Below, piece by piece: positions 35,913 to 46,779 of a stretch of DNA of 64,000 nt. Origin of the DNA: Microbacterium album. Its GTDB lineage: Bacteria; Actinomycetota; Actinomycetes; Actinomycetales; Microbacteriaceae. Position numbers and translations under genes: made by a program. Below the pieces are notes generated by a model, which was not told the origin of the DNA, did not search any database, and was given only the letters and a program-made list of their open reading frames with translations. Each line of letters opens with the position of its first letter. The first letter of the stretch is position 1. The stretch is taken from NCBI RefSeq assembly GCF_014643695.1, contig NZ_BMJY01000002.1:254540-318539 (forward strand), written 5' to 3'.

Positions 35913-35962
35913 GACCGACACGAAGTGGGACGCGGCTCGGGGGAGGGCCCCCGGGCGGTGCG

Positions 35963-37321
35963 TCAGTCGAAGATGTCGCCCAGCAGGCCGCCGAGCAGCA
36001 CGCCGCCGACGACCGGGCCGAGGAGTCCGCCGCCTCCGCCGCGGCCGCCCATCGGCATCGGGCCGCGGCGTCCACCCCAGCCGCCCCAGTCGCCCCAGTC
36101 GTCGCCGTCGGGGCGCCCGGAGTCGATGTCGCGCTGCGCCGACTGCAGCGCCTCGTTCGCGAGCTGGGCCACGCGGCGAGCGAGCGTCATCGCCTCCTCG
36201 CGCGTGTCCTCGGGCGCCACGAGAGGATCGATGTCGATCCGCAGGCGCTGCGCCTCCGCCAGCCGCGTGCGCGCATCCGCGCCGATCCAGCCGCGGTGGC
36301 CCGAGATGACGCTGGCTGCCACCGAGAGCGCGCGGTCGGCGGCGTCGACCGCGTGCTGCACGTGCTCGATCGAGGGCAGCGGCCGGGCCGCCCGCTCGCG
36401 CGCCTTCTCCACGGCCGCGTCGAGGGCCGCGTTCGCCTCGCGCAGGGAGGCGAGATCCGCGAACGGATCGCTCGGCGTTCCGGGTCCGGGCAGGGCGGCG
36501 AGCGCGGCCTCCAGCTGAGCGACCGCGGCGGTCACCTCGGCGCTGTGCGGCGCGCCGCTCTGCGTCAGTGGGCGGGCCGCGACGATGTCCTCCCGCGAGT
36601 CGGCGATCACGTCCGCGAGCGTCGACTGCGCCCGCAGGGCCTCGATCTCGAAGTCCTCGACGCCGTCGAGGATCGTCGCGGCGCGGCGGACGGCCTCGGT
36701 CGCCGTCTCGAGCGCCACGTTCGCCTCCTCCGGGCGCCGGGCCTCACGGCGGCGGGCCGACACGTCGGCGCTGTGGATCGCGAAGTCCAGCAGCTGAGCG
36801 GCCTCCTCGGGGTTGGCCGACACGCGGTGCATGGCCTCGGTGCTGTAGCGATGCGAGAGCCGCTCCACCGTGGCGCGCGCCTGCGGCAGGCGCTCCCGCA
36901 GCCGCTCGACGTCGGCGCGCACGCGCTCGAGGATCTGCGGCGCCTGGCGCACGGTCGCGATCCGCTCGCGCAGCGCCTCCGTGCGCTCGTCCAGCACGTC
37001 CTCCGCCCACTCGCACAGCTGCACGATCCGCGCGTTGCGGGTGCGCAGCTCCTCGGCGGTGTCGGGGATCTCGTCGTGGTTGAGCTGGTGGAGATGGAAC
37101 GCCTCCGCCAGGTGTGTGCGCACGGCCACGAGCCCCTCGCGCAGGTCCTTCGTCGCGGTCTCGCCCAGCTCCGCGACGGCGAAGTCGAGCTCGTCGGACG
37201 TCGTGCGTATGCGCTCGTCGGCGGCGACGAGCGCGGCGCGTGCGCGCCGGGCGAGATCGTCGTCCTGCGCCTGTTGCGCCGCTTCCTGCTCGCGCTTGCG
37301 TCGACCCCAGAATCCGGCCAT
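35963..37321 (-). CDS. Coiled-coil protein with Gly/Trp-rich C-terminus
   Basis: The 452-residue product is almost entirely helical and charged, with Ala/Glu/Arg heptads over residues 10-390. Near the end comes a GDDWGDWGGWGG stretch and a Gly-rich hydrophobic tail (GGGGGLLGPVVGGVLLGGLLGDIFD). The helical part resembles the C-terminal half of actinobacterial TPM-domain proteins, but no TPM domain is present. There is no signal peptide. The tail may contact membranes or glycine-rich assemblies. No function can be assigned. Confidence 0.65.
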   Translation of the reverse strand: MAGFWGRRKREQEAAQQAQDDDLARRARAALVAADERIRTTSDELDFAVAELGETATKDLREGLVAVRTHLAEAFHLHQLNHDEIPDTAEELRTRNARIVQLCEWAEDVLDERTEALRERIATVRQAPQILERVRADVERLRERLPQARATVERLSHRYSTEAMHRVSANPEEAAQLLDFAIHSADVSARRREARRPEEANVALETATEAVRRAATILDGVEDFEIEALRAQSTLADVIADSREDIVAARPLTQSGAPHSAEVTAAVAQLEAALAALPGPGTPSDPFADLASLREANAALDAAVEKARERAARPLPSIEHVQHAVDAADRALSVAASVISGHRGWIGADARTRLAEAQRLRIDIDPLVAPEDTREEAMTLARRVAQLANEALQSAQRDIDSGRPDGDDWGDWGGWGGRRGPMPMGGRGGGGGLLGPVVGGVLLGGLLGDIFD

Positions 37322-37401
37322 GATCCGATCCTACGTTTCGCGAGCCCGCGTGCCGCCCGCACGGCGTGGCGTGAGCGCTCGAGCCGGCCCGGGGAGCGTG
37401 C

Positions 37402-37995
37402 TCAGGCGACGGCGGTGGCCGGACGTCCCCGGCGGGGACGCTCGGTCGACAGCTCGAGGGCGATCGCGCGGTGCGGATGGGCCGCGAGGCGCCGTTCCAC
37501 GTGGTCGAGCCAGCGCAGCTCGGCCTCGGCGGCGAACACCATGGCGTCCAGCACGAGCGAGCGCGTGAGCTGTTCGGCGTCGAGCGGTGTCTCGCGCCGG
37601 TCCGAGGCCTCCCGCAGCTCCCGCAGCCGTGCGGCGGACGCGGCGCGCTGGGAACCGATGACGGCGGCGACGTCGACGCCCGGCAGCGTGGCCGCGAGCG
37701 CGAGCTTGATCGCGAGCTCGTCTCGCGTGCCGGCGGGGCGCGTTACGGGCGCGGAGAGCCACGCGCGGGCCTCGGCGCGGCCCGCGTCCGTGATGAACCA
37801 GAACACGTGGCCGCGGTCGTCGGCGTCGCCCCGCGAGACGAGCCCGTCGCGCTCGAGACGCTCGAGCGTGTTGTAGATCTGCCCGACGTTGAGCGGCCAG
37901 GTCCCGCCGGTGCGGCGATCGAACTCGGCGCGCAGCTGGTATCCGTAGCACGGCCCCTGATCCAGGATCGCCAGCAGGCTCTGCCGCACCGACAT
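37402..37995 (-). CDS. PadR-family transcriptional regulator, long type
   Basis: The 197-residue protein has an N-terminal winged helix (SLLAILDQGPCYGYQLRAEF, VGQIYNTLERLERDGLV) and the C-terminal helical dimerisation domain of PadR subfamily 1 (about 95-190). AAGGAGGG before ATG 37995 supports the start. The divergent gene is a metallophosphoesterase. The upstream region carries spaced ACATG words near 38122-38142 that could be an autoregulatory operator. The ligand is unknown. Confidence 0.85.
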   Translation of the reverse strand: MSVRQSLLAILDQGPCYGYQLRAEFDRRTGGTWPLNVGQIYNTLERLERDGLVSRGDADDRGHVFWFITDAGRAEARAWLSAPVTRPAGTRDELAIKLALAATLPGVDVAAVIGSQRAASAARLRELREASDRRETPLDAEQLTRSLVLDAMVFAAEAELRWLDHVERRLAAHPHRAIALELSTERPRRGRPATAVA

Positions 37996-38251
37996 GCGCC
38001 CTCCTTCCGGGGGCGCGTGCCCCGCGTCTGCGTATCGGAGCCGCGCTCGCGGACCCGTGGCCCGGCGCGGACCGCTCGGTGTCTCGGGATCGTCCGAGTG
38101 TGTGCCGGGCTGTGAGCCCGACATGTGTGCCGAGTACATGCATACCCGGAAATGCGCTCTCAGCCGCGCGCGCCGAGCGGCGTGTCCGCGGCGTCCTGCG
38201 AGTTCCGTGACCATTCACCCGCGTGTCACTCGCGTGTCAGAACCAGATGGG

Positions 38252-38257
38252 TAACAT
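38252..38257 (+). promoter_or_regulatory. -10 box TAACAT, leaderless phosphoesterase gene
   Basis: TAACAT is followed by seven bases and ATG 38265, which fixes that start rather than a longer reading from 38223. Confidence 0.5.
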
Positions 38258-38264
38258 TTCGCGC

Positions 38265-39209
38265 ATGTCCGACCTGCCCGAGATTCGGATCGCCGAGTAC
38301 GCCCGCCCGAGCCACCTGCTCGTTCACCTGAGCGACACGCACCTCCGCGCGGAAGGCGGTGTCTTCGGCGTCGACGCGGTGGGGAACGTGAACCGCGTGC
38401 TCGCCCAGCTCGAGGCGTCCGGCGGCCGGCCCGACGCGCTCATCTTCACGGGAGACCTCGCCGACCTCGGCGAAGAGGAGGCGTACGCCCAGCTCCGCGC
38501 CGCGGTCGAGCCGGCGGCCGCCCGCCTCGGCGCCCGCGTCATCTGGGTCATGGGGAACCACGACGATCGGGACGTGTTCCGTCGCGAGCTGCTGGACGGT
38601 GCCGGCGACGCCCCCGTGGACGCGGTCCACGACCTCGACGGGCTCCGGGTCGTCGTGCTCGACACGTCGGTGCCCGGGGAGCACCACGGCGAGATCAGCG
38701 ACGCGCAGCTCGACTGGCTCGCGCTCGAGCTCGCGGTCCCGGCCCCCCACGGCACGATCCTCGCGATGCACCACCCGCCCGTGCCGTGCGTGCTGGATCT
38801 TGCGACCCTCGTCGAGTTGCGTGACCAGCGTCGCCTCGCCGACGTGCTGCGCGGCAGCGACGTGCGCTCGATCCTGGCCGGCCACGTCCACTTCTCCACG
38901 TCGGCAACGTTCGCGGGCATCCCCGTGTCGGTCGCCTCGGCGACGTGCTACACGCAGGATCTCGCGGTCGCGGACGGAGGCATGCGGCCGCGCGACGCGG
39001 GTCAGGCGTACAACCTCGTCCACGTCTACGAGGAGACGGTCGTGCACTCCGTGGTGCCCTTCACGGACGCCGCCCCCGCGGAGGTCACGACGGCCGCCGA
39101 GACGCAGCGCCGCCTCGCCGACGCCGGGGTCGTGATCCCCGAGTCGGCCGCCCGGGCGAGCGCCGACCGTATCGCGCCCCCGACGTCGTCCATCCCCGTC
39201 GTGCGCTGA
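38265..39209 (+). CDS. Calcineurin-like metallophosphoesterase (CpdA/Rv0805 type)
   Basis: The 314-residue enzyme carries all five metal-binding blocks in order: [31 protein letters not shown] and AGHVHFS. The order and spacing match cyclic-nucleotide phosphodiesterases of the CpdA/GpdQ class, such as Rv0805. cAMP or another phosphodiester is the likely substrate. A 60-residue C-terminal extension follows the catalytic domain. It is transcribed alone as a leaderless message. Confidence 0.87.
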   Translation: MSDLPEIRIAEYARPSHLLVHLSDTHLRAEGGVFGVDAVGNVNRVLAQLEASGGRPDALIFTGDLADLGEEEAYAQLRAAVEPAAARLGARVIWVMGNHDDRDVFRRELLDGAGDAPVDAVHDLDGLRVVVLDTSVPGEHHGEISDAQLDWLALELAVPAPHGTILAMHHPPVPCVLDLATLVELRDQRRLADVLRGSDVRSILAGHVHFSTSATFAGIPVSVASATCYTQDLAVADGGMRPRDAGQAYNLVHVYEETVVHSVVPFTDAAPAEVTTAAETQRRLADAGVVIPESAARASADRIAPPTSSIPVVR

Positions 39210-39259
39210 GGCCCCCGGGCGGATCGCCTGCCGGCCGCGCCGCTGGCGGCGGCGTCGGT

Positions 39260-40816
39260 TCAGGCGGCGTCGTCCGCGGCGGTGCGCTCCCACGGCGCCG
39301 GCACCGGGAAGTACGCCTCGAGCATCTCGCGCACGGCGCGCTCGCGGACCTCTTCCGGCACCTCCGGCACGCTGCCGTCGTTGAGGCAGAACATGTCGGC
39401 ATCGCGCCGCGCGAGCAGCCGCTGCATGCGGTGCAGCGACTCCTGCAGCGTCGTCTGGATGTAGGCGGTGCGCGGCGCGGTGGTGGGCAGCGCCCGGCCC
39501 GTCATCAGCGCGTAGTAGTGATAGAGCGAGTTGGTGACGGAGATGTCGGTCGCGCTGCGGAACCGGGATGCGGCCGTGCGCGCGAAATCCTCGGCGAACT
39601 CCCGCTCGAGCTCGAACATGACGCTGCGGCGGTGGGGCGTGGCGCAGTGCTGCAGGTCGCGCGTGATCACCCGGCCGAATCGCCGCTGCAGCAGCTCGCG
39701 GTTGACCCGCGCGGCGTTGTCGTGGCCGCTGCGGGTGGCGTTGGGCGAGCCCACCCCGATCCGCACGTCGCACTCGACGAACTGCGTCACGCCCGCCGCG
39801 GTGAAGAACAGCTCCGGGTTCACGGGCCGTCCGAAGAACATGTCGTCGTTGGCGTACAGGAAGTGCTCGGCGATGCCGGGGATGCGGTGCAGCTGGGCCT
39901 CGACGGCGTGCGAGTTGTGCGTGGGCAGGACCGAGGGGTCGGCGAAGAACTCCTCGCTGCGCACGATCCGCACGCGCGGGTGCTCGCGCAGCCACCACGG
40001 CGCGGGGCTGTCGGTCGCGATCCAGATCGTGCGGATCCAGGGCGCGAACATGTGCACGCTGCGCAGGGCGTAGCGCAGCTCGTCGACCTGCCGGTAGCGC
40101 GCCGCGTGCGCGTCCCCGTCGCCCACGACGTACGCGTTCATGCGCTTGGCGCGCTCGCGCTGGAACTCGTTGGAGGAGCCGTCCACCCACGAGAAGACGA
40201 TGTCGACCTCCTGCGTGAACTCGTTCGCCCCGGGCGCGAACATGCCCGCGATCGTCTTCCAGGTCCGGCCATGACGCCGCACCGTCTCGAACGCGAGGTC
40301 GTCGACCGCGATCGTGCGCCGCGTCAGCGCGTTGCGTCGGGGGGCGCGCAGCACGCCGCCCTCCCGGCGCCAGAATTCGACGCGCACGCCGTGCTCGGCA
40401 CCGTAGCGGAGCGATCCGGAGGGGACCGTGCGGGGGCGGAAGACCGTCGCGGCGCCGCTGCCGCCGAAGGCGCGAGCGGCCCCGGCGACGACGGGCCGCA
40501 CGGTGCCCTCCTCCCGCCGGGCGGCCGCCCAGGGGTCCCGCTGCGCGGCGGCGTCCAGCGCCGCGAGCGCGACCTCCCGCTGAGAGGCGGGGAGGGCGAG
40601 GGCGGGTCGCCCGCTCGACCGGCGCAGCAGCCACGGCTCGAGTCCCGCGTCCTCGAACAGCTCCGCGAGGGCGAGGAGGTCGGACGTCTGGGCCTGTTCC
40701 GGCGTGACCTCCGCCACGACGTGCGGCAGGCCTCCGATCGACCTCGTGCCGCCGGCGGCGGACCCGGGCTCGGGCTGGAGGGGACGGATCGCGGAGGAAG
40801 GGCCCAGTCGGGTCAT
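39260..40816 (-). CDS. Stealth-family sugar-1-phosphate transferase
   Basis: The 518-residue protein has the four conserved Stealth regions: CR1 (VDIVFSWVDG near residue 205), CR2 (DELRYALRSVHMFAPWIRTIWIATD, CR2 start), CR3 (HCATPHRRSV region) and CR4 (late FCLNDGS). The FLYANDDMFFGRPV segment belongs to the catalytic core. Stealth enzymes move hexose-1-phosphate to glycans, forming phosphodiester-linked capsule or wall polymers. The first 200 residues are variable. It is divergent from secA and far from the main glycan locus, so it may build a separate polymer. Confidence 0.9.
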   Translation of the reverse strand: MTRLGPSSAIRPLQPEPGSAAGGTRSIGGLPHVVAEVTPEQAQTSDLLALAELFEDAGLEPWLLRRSSGRPALALPASQREVALAALDAAAQRDPWAAARREEGTVRPVVAGAARAFGGSGAATVFRPRTVPSGSLRYGAEHGVRVEFWRREGGVLRAPRRNALTRRTIAVDDLAFETVRRHGRTWKTIAGMFAPGANEFTQEVDIVFSWVDGSSNEFQRERAKRMNAYVVGDGDAHAARYRQVDELRYALRSVHMFAPWIRTIWIATDSPAPWWLREHPRVRIVRSEEFFADPSVLPTHNSHAVEAQLHRIPGIAEHFLYANDDMFFGRPVNPELFFTAAGVTQFVECDVRIGVGSPNATRSGHDNAARVNRELLQRRFGRVITRDLQHCATPHRRSVMFELEREFAEDFARTAASRFRSATDISVTNSLYHYYALMTGRALPTTAPRTAYIQTTLQESLHRMQRLLARRDADMFCLNDGSVPEVPEEVRERAVREMLEAYFPVPAPWERTAADDAA

Positions 40817-41142
40817 CGATCACCTCGGTTCTCATGCGGCTGGTGTGCAGCCGTCGTGCTTTCGCGCGGTCGTGTGCGTCCTCCCGGCGGCGGGCCGGGG
40901 CGCGGGGCCGGCAGCGCAGAGGCCGGCTGAGCGATTCTACGTCTCTTGTGTGTCGGGCGTGTTGCGGCGATGTCCCCGCAGGGCGGGCGATGTCCCCGCC
41001 GGACGACTGCGGAGGCGCATCCGTCGGGCCCGGCGCCCTCCGGGGGCGCTGGCGAGGTCACGGGCGGATAACATGAGTGGGTATGCCCGATGCCGGCCGG
41101 CGCGGGTCCGGTGGACGCCGGTACCGAACGAGGAGATGTCAC
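40817..41142. other. Intergenic region between the Stealth gene and secA
   Basis: No gene is supported in this 326-bp gap. It holds TAGAAT on the minus strand (40939-40934), a fair -10 for the Stealth gene. It also holds a 14-bp direct repeat GGCGATGTCCCCGC at 40966-40979 and 40986-40999, and TAACAT (41069-41074), a fair -10 for secA. The repeat period is 20 bp, two helical turns. Confidence 0.5.
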
Positions 41143-43956
<2,814 letters not shown>

Positions 43957-44279
43957 GCCTCCGCCCGCGGCGGCACGCCTGGCCGGCTGTCCGGGATCGT
44001 CCGGAATCTCGCCGTCTGGCCGTTCCGCGCCGGGCTGGACCGGGACAATGGACGAGCGGGCCGACCGCGGATCCTCGTCGGGAGGGTGCGCCCTCCTGCC
44101 CCGGAGCGGAGCGCGCGGGCACGCGCCCAGGGGGGATGGACGCGAACCGCGGAGCCCCAGACCCCGGCTCCGGTCGCCTTCGGGGACCGCGGCCGGGGTC
44201 CTCGTTCGTCCCGTCTTCCCCCGTTTGCCGGTCGATAGAATCGGCGCGTCCAGAGGGCTGAGACAGAGCGAGGAGAGCG
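43957..44279. other. Intergenic region upstream of the HTH/S-component gene
   Basis: This 323-bp gap has no supported gene. It contains one copy of the TCCGG-N6-CCGGA site (43986-44006), a weak GACAAT box 37 bases after it (44044-44049), and a better TAGAAT box (44236-44241) close to the regulator start. A GC-rich inverted region lies in between. Confidence 0.5.
43986..44006. promoter_or_regulatory. Palindromic operator candidate, copy 1
   Basis: The core is TCCGG-gatcgt-CCGGA inside a 21-bp block. It differs from the block at 45333-45353 at one base only. It lies in the intergenic region upstream of the gene for the HTH/S-component protein. Confidence 0.55.
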
Positions 44280-45323
44280 TTGACGTCCGTACCCGAACAG
44301 GCCTCGCTCACCCCGTCGCCGCTGGATGCGGTGGCGCTCGACCTCCAGCTCCTCCGCGTCGAGGCGGGGGCCGTCTCGTACGCGGAGCTCGCGGCGCGCA
44401 TCGCAGCTCGCCGCGAGGCCGAGGGGACCAGCCCCGGCGCCGCGCGGGTCGCCCGTTCGACGGTGTTCGACGCCTTCCAGACGGGCCGCCAGCGCATCAA
44501 CGCCGAGCTGGTCAGGGAGATCGTCCTCGCGCTGGGTGTCTCGCCGGAAGAGGCCGAGCAGTGGCGGCAGCGATGCCTCGACGCGCGGCGAGCGCCGATC
44601 GTCTCGGCTGCCCCGGGGGCCGGGCCGGTGGCGGAGCCCGCACGGCCGGCCCCGGGCGATCGGGAGACCGAGCCCTCGGGCCCGTCCACCGCCGATTCCG
44701 CTTCCCCGTCGGCTTTCGGCCCGAGCGAGCGAATGCTGCGGACGGCGCTGATCGTCTCCGTGATCGTCGGCTGCGTCGGGCTGAATCTGTTCGGCGGCAC
44801 CGTCATCGTGCGGCTTCAGCTGCCGCTGTTCCTCGACATGGTGGGGACCGCGACCGCGGCATTCGCCCTCGGCCCGTGGTGGGGATCCGTCGTCGGACTC
44901 GCCACGAACCTCTTCGGGGCGATCACGTCGACGCCTGAGACGGTCGTGTTCGCGTTGGTGAACGTTGCCGGCGCCGTGGTGTGGGGGTACGGGATCCGTC
45001 GCTTCGCGCGGACGATCGCGAGCTTCCTCGTCCTGACGGTCGCCGTCGCGCTCGCGTGCTCGATCGTCGCCGTCCCGCTGAACGTGGTCCTCTATGGCGG
45101 GGCGTACCCCGGTCACGCCACCGAGGCTCTGCTCGCCGCCCTGAACGTGCATGGGTCGCCGGTGCTCGCAGCGTTCGTCGCCAACGCCGCGATCTCGTTC
45201 CTCGACAAGGTGACCGCGGGCTTCGCGGCGCTCGCGCTCGCGCGCCTCCTGACGCCCCTCCGGCTGCGCGGCGAGGTACCAGAGGAGATCCCCGCGTTGC
45301 TTCGCCCCCGCGACCCGGCCTGA
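44280..45323 (+). CDS. Helix-turn-helix domain fused to an ECF S-component-like membrane domain
   Basis: The 347-residue product starts at TTG 44280 behind AGGAG. Residues 15-100 are soluble and helix-turn-helix-like (SYAELAARIAARREAEG, STVFDAFQTGRQRINAELVREIVLALGVSPEEAEQW). A Pro/Ser-rich linker follows to about 148. Residues 150-335 form five or six transmembrane helices with LPLFLDMVGTATAAFALGPWWGSVVGLATN and VFALVNVAGAVVWG, which resemble vitamin-binding S components of ECF transporters. No ECF ATPase or T subunit is nearby. A membrane-bound one-component regulator sensing a small ligand is the favoured reading (inference). Confidence 0.65.
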   Translation: MTSVPEQASLTPSPLDAVALDLQLLRVEAGAVSYAELAARIAARREAEGTSPGAARVARSTVFDAFQTGRQRINAELVREIVLALGVSPEEAEQWRQRCLDARRAPIVSAAPGAGPVAEPARPAPGDRETEPSGPSTADSASPSAFGPSERMLRTALIVSVIVGCVGLNLFGGTVIVRLQLPLFLDMVGTATAAFALGPWWGSVVGLATNLFGAITSTPETVVFALVNVAGAVVWGYGIRRFARTIASFLVLTVAVALACSIVAVPLNVVLYGGAYPGHATEALLAALNVHGSPVLAAFVANAAISFLDKVTAGFAALALARLLTPLRLRGEVPEEIPALLRPRDPA

Positions 45324-45332
45324 GGCAGGCGC

Positions 45333-45353
45333 GCTGTCCGGGTTCGTCCGGAA
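45333..45353. promoter_or_regulatory. Palindromic operator candidate, copy 2
   Basis: The core is TCCGG-gttcgt-CCGGA. It lies 36 bases before a TAGCGT -10 box (45390-45395) in front of the surface-protein gene, an activator-like distance. Copy 1 has nearly the same spacing to a weaker box. Confidence 0.55.
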
Positions 45354-45440
45354 GCGCCGCACCGCCGGGAGGGGACCCAGCAGTGCCCTTAGCGTCGGAT
45401 CGATGCGCGGGCACGCGCGCGAAGAGCTATGGGAGTGAAC

Positions 45441-46691
45441 ATGACCGAGAAAGCCCCGACGACGAGCCGGCGATCCGGAGGGCGCTTCGCGCCACGCTGG
45501 CTGCATGTGCTGGCAGCCGCCGCGCTCGTCGCCACGACAATCGGCCTCGGCTCCGCGCCCGCGGCGGCCGAGGCCGAGGAGCCGAGCACCGCCGTCGGGG
45601 TGGCAGTCGTCGGGCTGGGAGGCCACAAGGTTCGCTCCGTCATCGCCACGGACGTCGAGACCACGGAGGAGACGTCGTTCTCTCTGATCGGGTACGGATG
45701 TGGCGAGGCGGCCTGGGGCCTCGACCTGGAGCCCGGCACCGCTGTGACGATCCGGGCCGAGTTCGACAACGGGCTCGTCCTGCACTACGACGGCGGCGGC
45801 GGCTCCACGGATGCGGCGCTGAGCCTCCCTGTGACCGTGGCGGGCGAGGTCGAGCACATCAGCTTCGACCCGGCTCCCGAGCTGCTCCTTCCCGCTCCGG
45901 TCGTGTCGGGCACGGCTTCCGTCGGGCAGACGCTCGTCGTCGCGGACGGCGCGTGGAAGACCGAGTGGGAGGCCATCCGCAGCTGGGGCGACGTCCCCGG
46001 TGCTCCCGTGTTGACGTATCAGTGGCTCCGCTCCGGGCAGCCGATCCCCGGCGCTACCGCATCGGCGTACACCGTGACGGCCGCGGACGGGGGCGAGCAC
46101 GTCTCGGTGCGGGTGACGGGGCGCTTCTGGGACTGCCTCGACGTCGCCGTGGCATCCGCTGCAGCGCCAATTCCCGCTGCTCCCGGCCAGCCCCCGGCGA
46201 CCGACGGTCAGCCCCCGGTGATCGGCGGCGACGACCTTCCCGCCACCGGCGGGGAGCCGGTCGCTCCGGCCGCGGACGACCTCGTCGACGTCAATCGCGG
46301 GGGAGTCGTCGTGCCCCGCGAGGTCACGGCGGGCGGATCGGTGTCCGTGTCGGTCGGTGCCGACCGTGCGGGAGAGACGGTGCACGGCTGGTTGTTCTCC
46401 ACCCCGACCGCCCTGGGGTCCGCGGTCGTCGCCGCCGACGGCACGGTCGCCTTCGCGGTCCCGGACGGCGTCGCACCCGGCGCCCACCGGCTCGCGGTCA
46501 CCGATGCGGCCGGTCAGCTCGTCGGATGGGGTGAGATCGTCGTCTTGGCGGCGGACGGTGCCGCACCGTCACGTCAGCTCGCCGCGACCGGGTCCGACGG
46601 GATCCTGCTTTCCTTGGGCGGCGGCATGATGCTCATCGCGGGCCTCGTGCTGTTCGCCGTGCCCCGGGTCCGCCGCGCGTCGCGCGCGTGA
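45441..46691 (+). CDS. LAxTG-anchored surface protein with an internal LPATG
   Basis: The 416-residue product has a signal peptide (Arg-rich start, hydrophobic core about 20-40, cleavage after APAAA). A beta-rich region includes an Ig-like unit of the YQWLRSGQPIPGA type, followed by a Pro-rich spacer. The C-terminus is a sortase signal: LAATG at 380-384, a hydrophobic helix and RRASRA, as used by class E sortases. A second motif, LPATGG at 266-271, is internal and not followed by a membrane helix. GGGAG five bases before ATG 45441 decides the start over ATG 45429. No sortase gene is in the window. Confidence 0.8.
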   Translation: MTEKAPTTSRRSGGRFAPRWLHVLAAAALVATTIGLGSAPAAAEAEEPSTAVGVAVVGLGGHKVRSVIATDVETTEETSFSLIGYGCGEAAWGLDLEPGTAVTIRAEFDNGLVLHYDGGGGSTDAALSLPVTVAGEVEHISFDPAPELLLPAPVVSGTASVGQTLVVADGAWKTEWEAIRSWGDVPGAPVLTYQWLRSGQPIPGATASAYTVTAADGGEHVSVRVTGRFWDCLDVAVASAAAPIPAAPGQPPATDGQPPVIGGDDLPATGGEPVAPAADDLVDVNRGGVVVPREVTAGGSVSVSVGADRAGETVHGWLFSTPTALGSAVVAADGTVAFAVPDGVAPGAHRLAVTDAAGQLVGWGEIVVLAADGAAPSRQLAATGSDGILLSLGGGMMLIAGLVLFAVPRVRRASRA

Positions 46692-46707
46692 CATACCCGG
46701 CTGCGCA

Positions 46708-46761
46708 GACCACCGGCCGCGCGCTCCTCCGGTCCAGAGGCGAGCGCGTGGACCGGTGGTC
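46708..46761 (+). terminator. Long imperfect hairpin after the surface-protein gene
   Basis: GACCACCGG (46708-46716) pairs with CCGGTGGTC (46753-46761). An inner CGCGCT/AGCGCG pairing extends the structure. It ends just before the alaA -10 box. Confidence 0.5.
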
Positions 46762-46767
46762 GCGGCA

Positions 46768-46773
46768 TATCCT
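46768..46773 (+). promoter_or_regulatory. -10 box TATCCT, leaderless alaA
   Basis: TATCCT is followed by six bases and ATG 46780, so the message would begin at the start codon. Confidence 0.5.
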
Positions 46774-46779
46774 GGGACG

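Noticed and set aside
40834..41076. 80-residue open frame between the Stealth gene and secA
   Set aside because: It is Arg/Cys-rich, has no ribosome-binding site, covers the direct repeats and overlaps promoter sequence.
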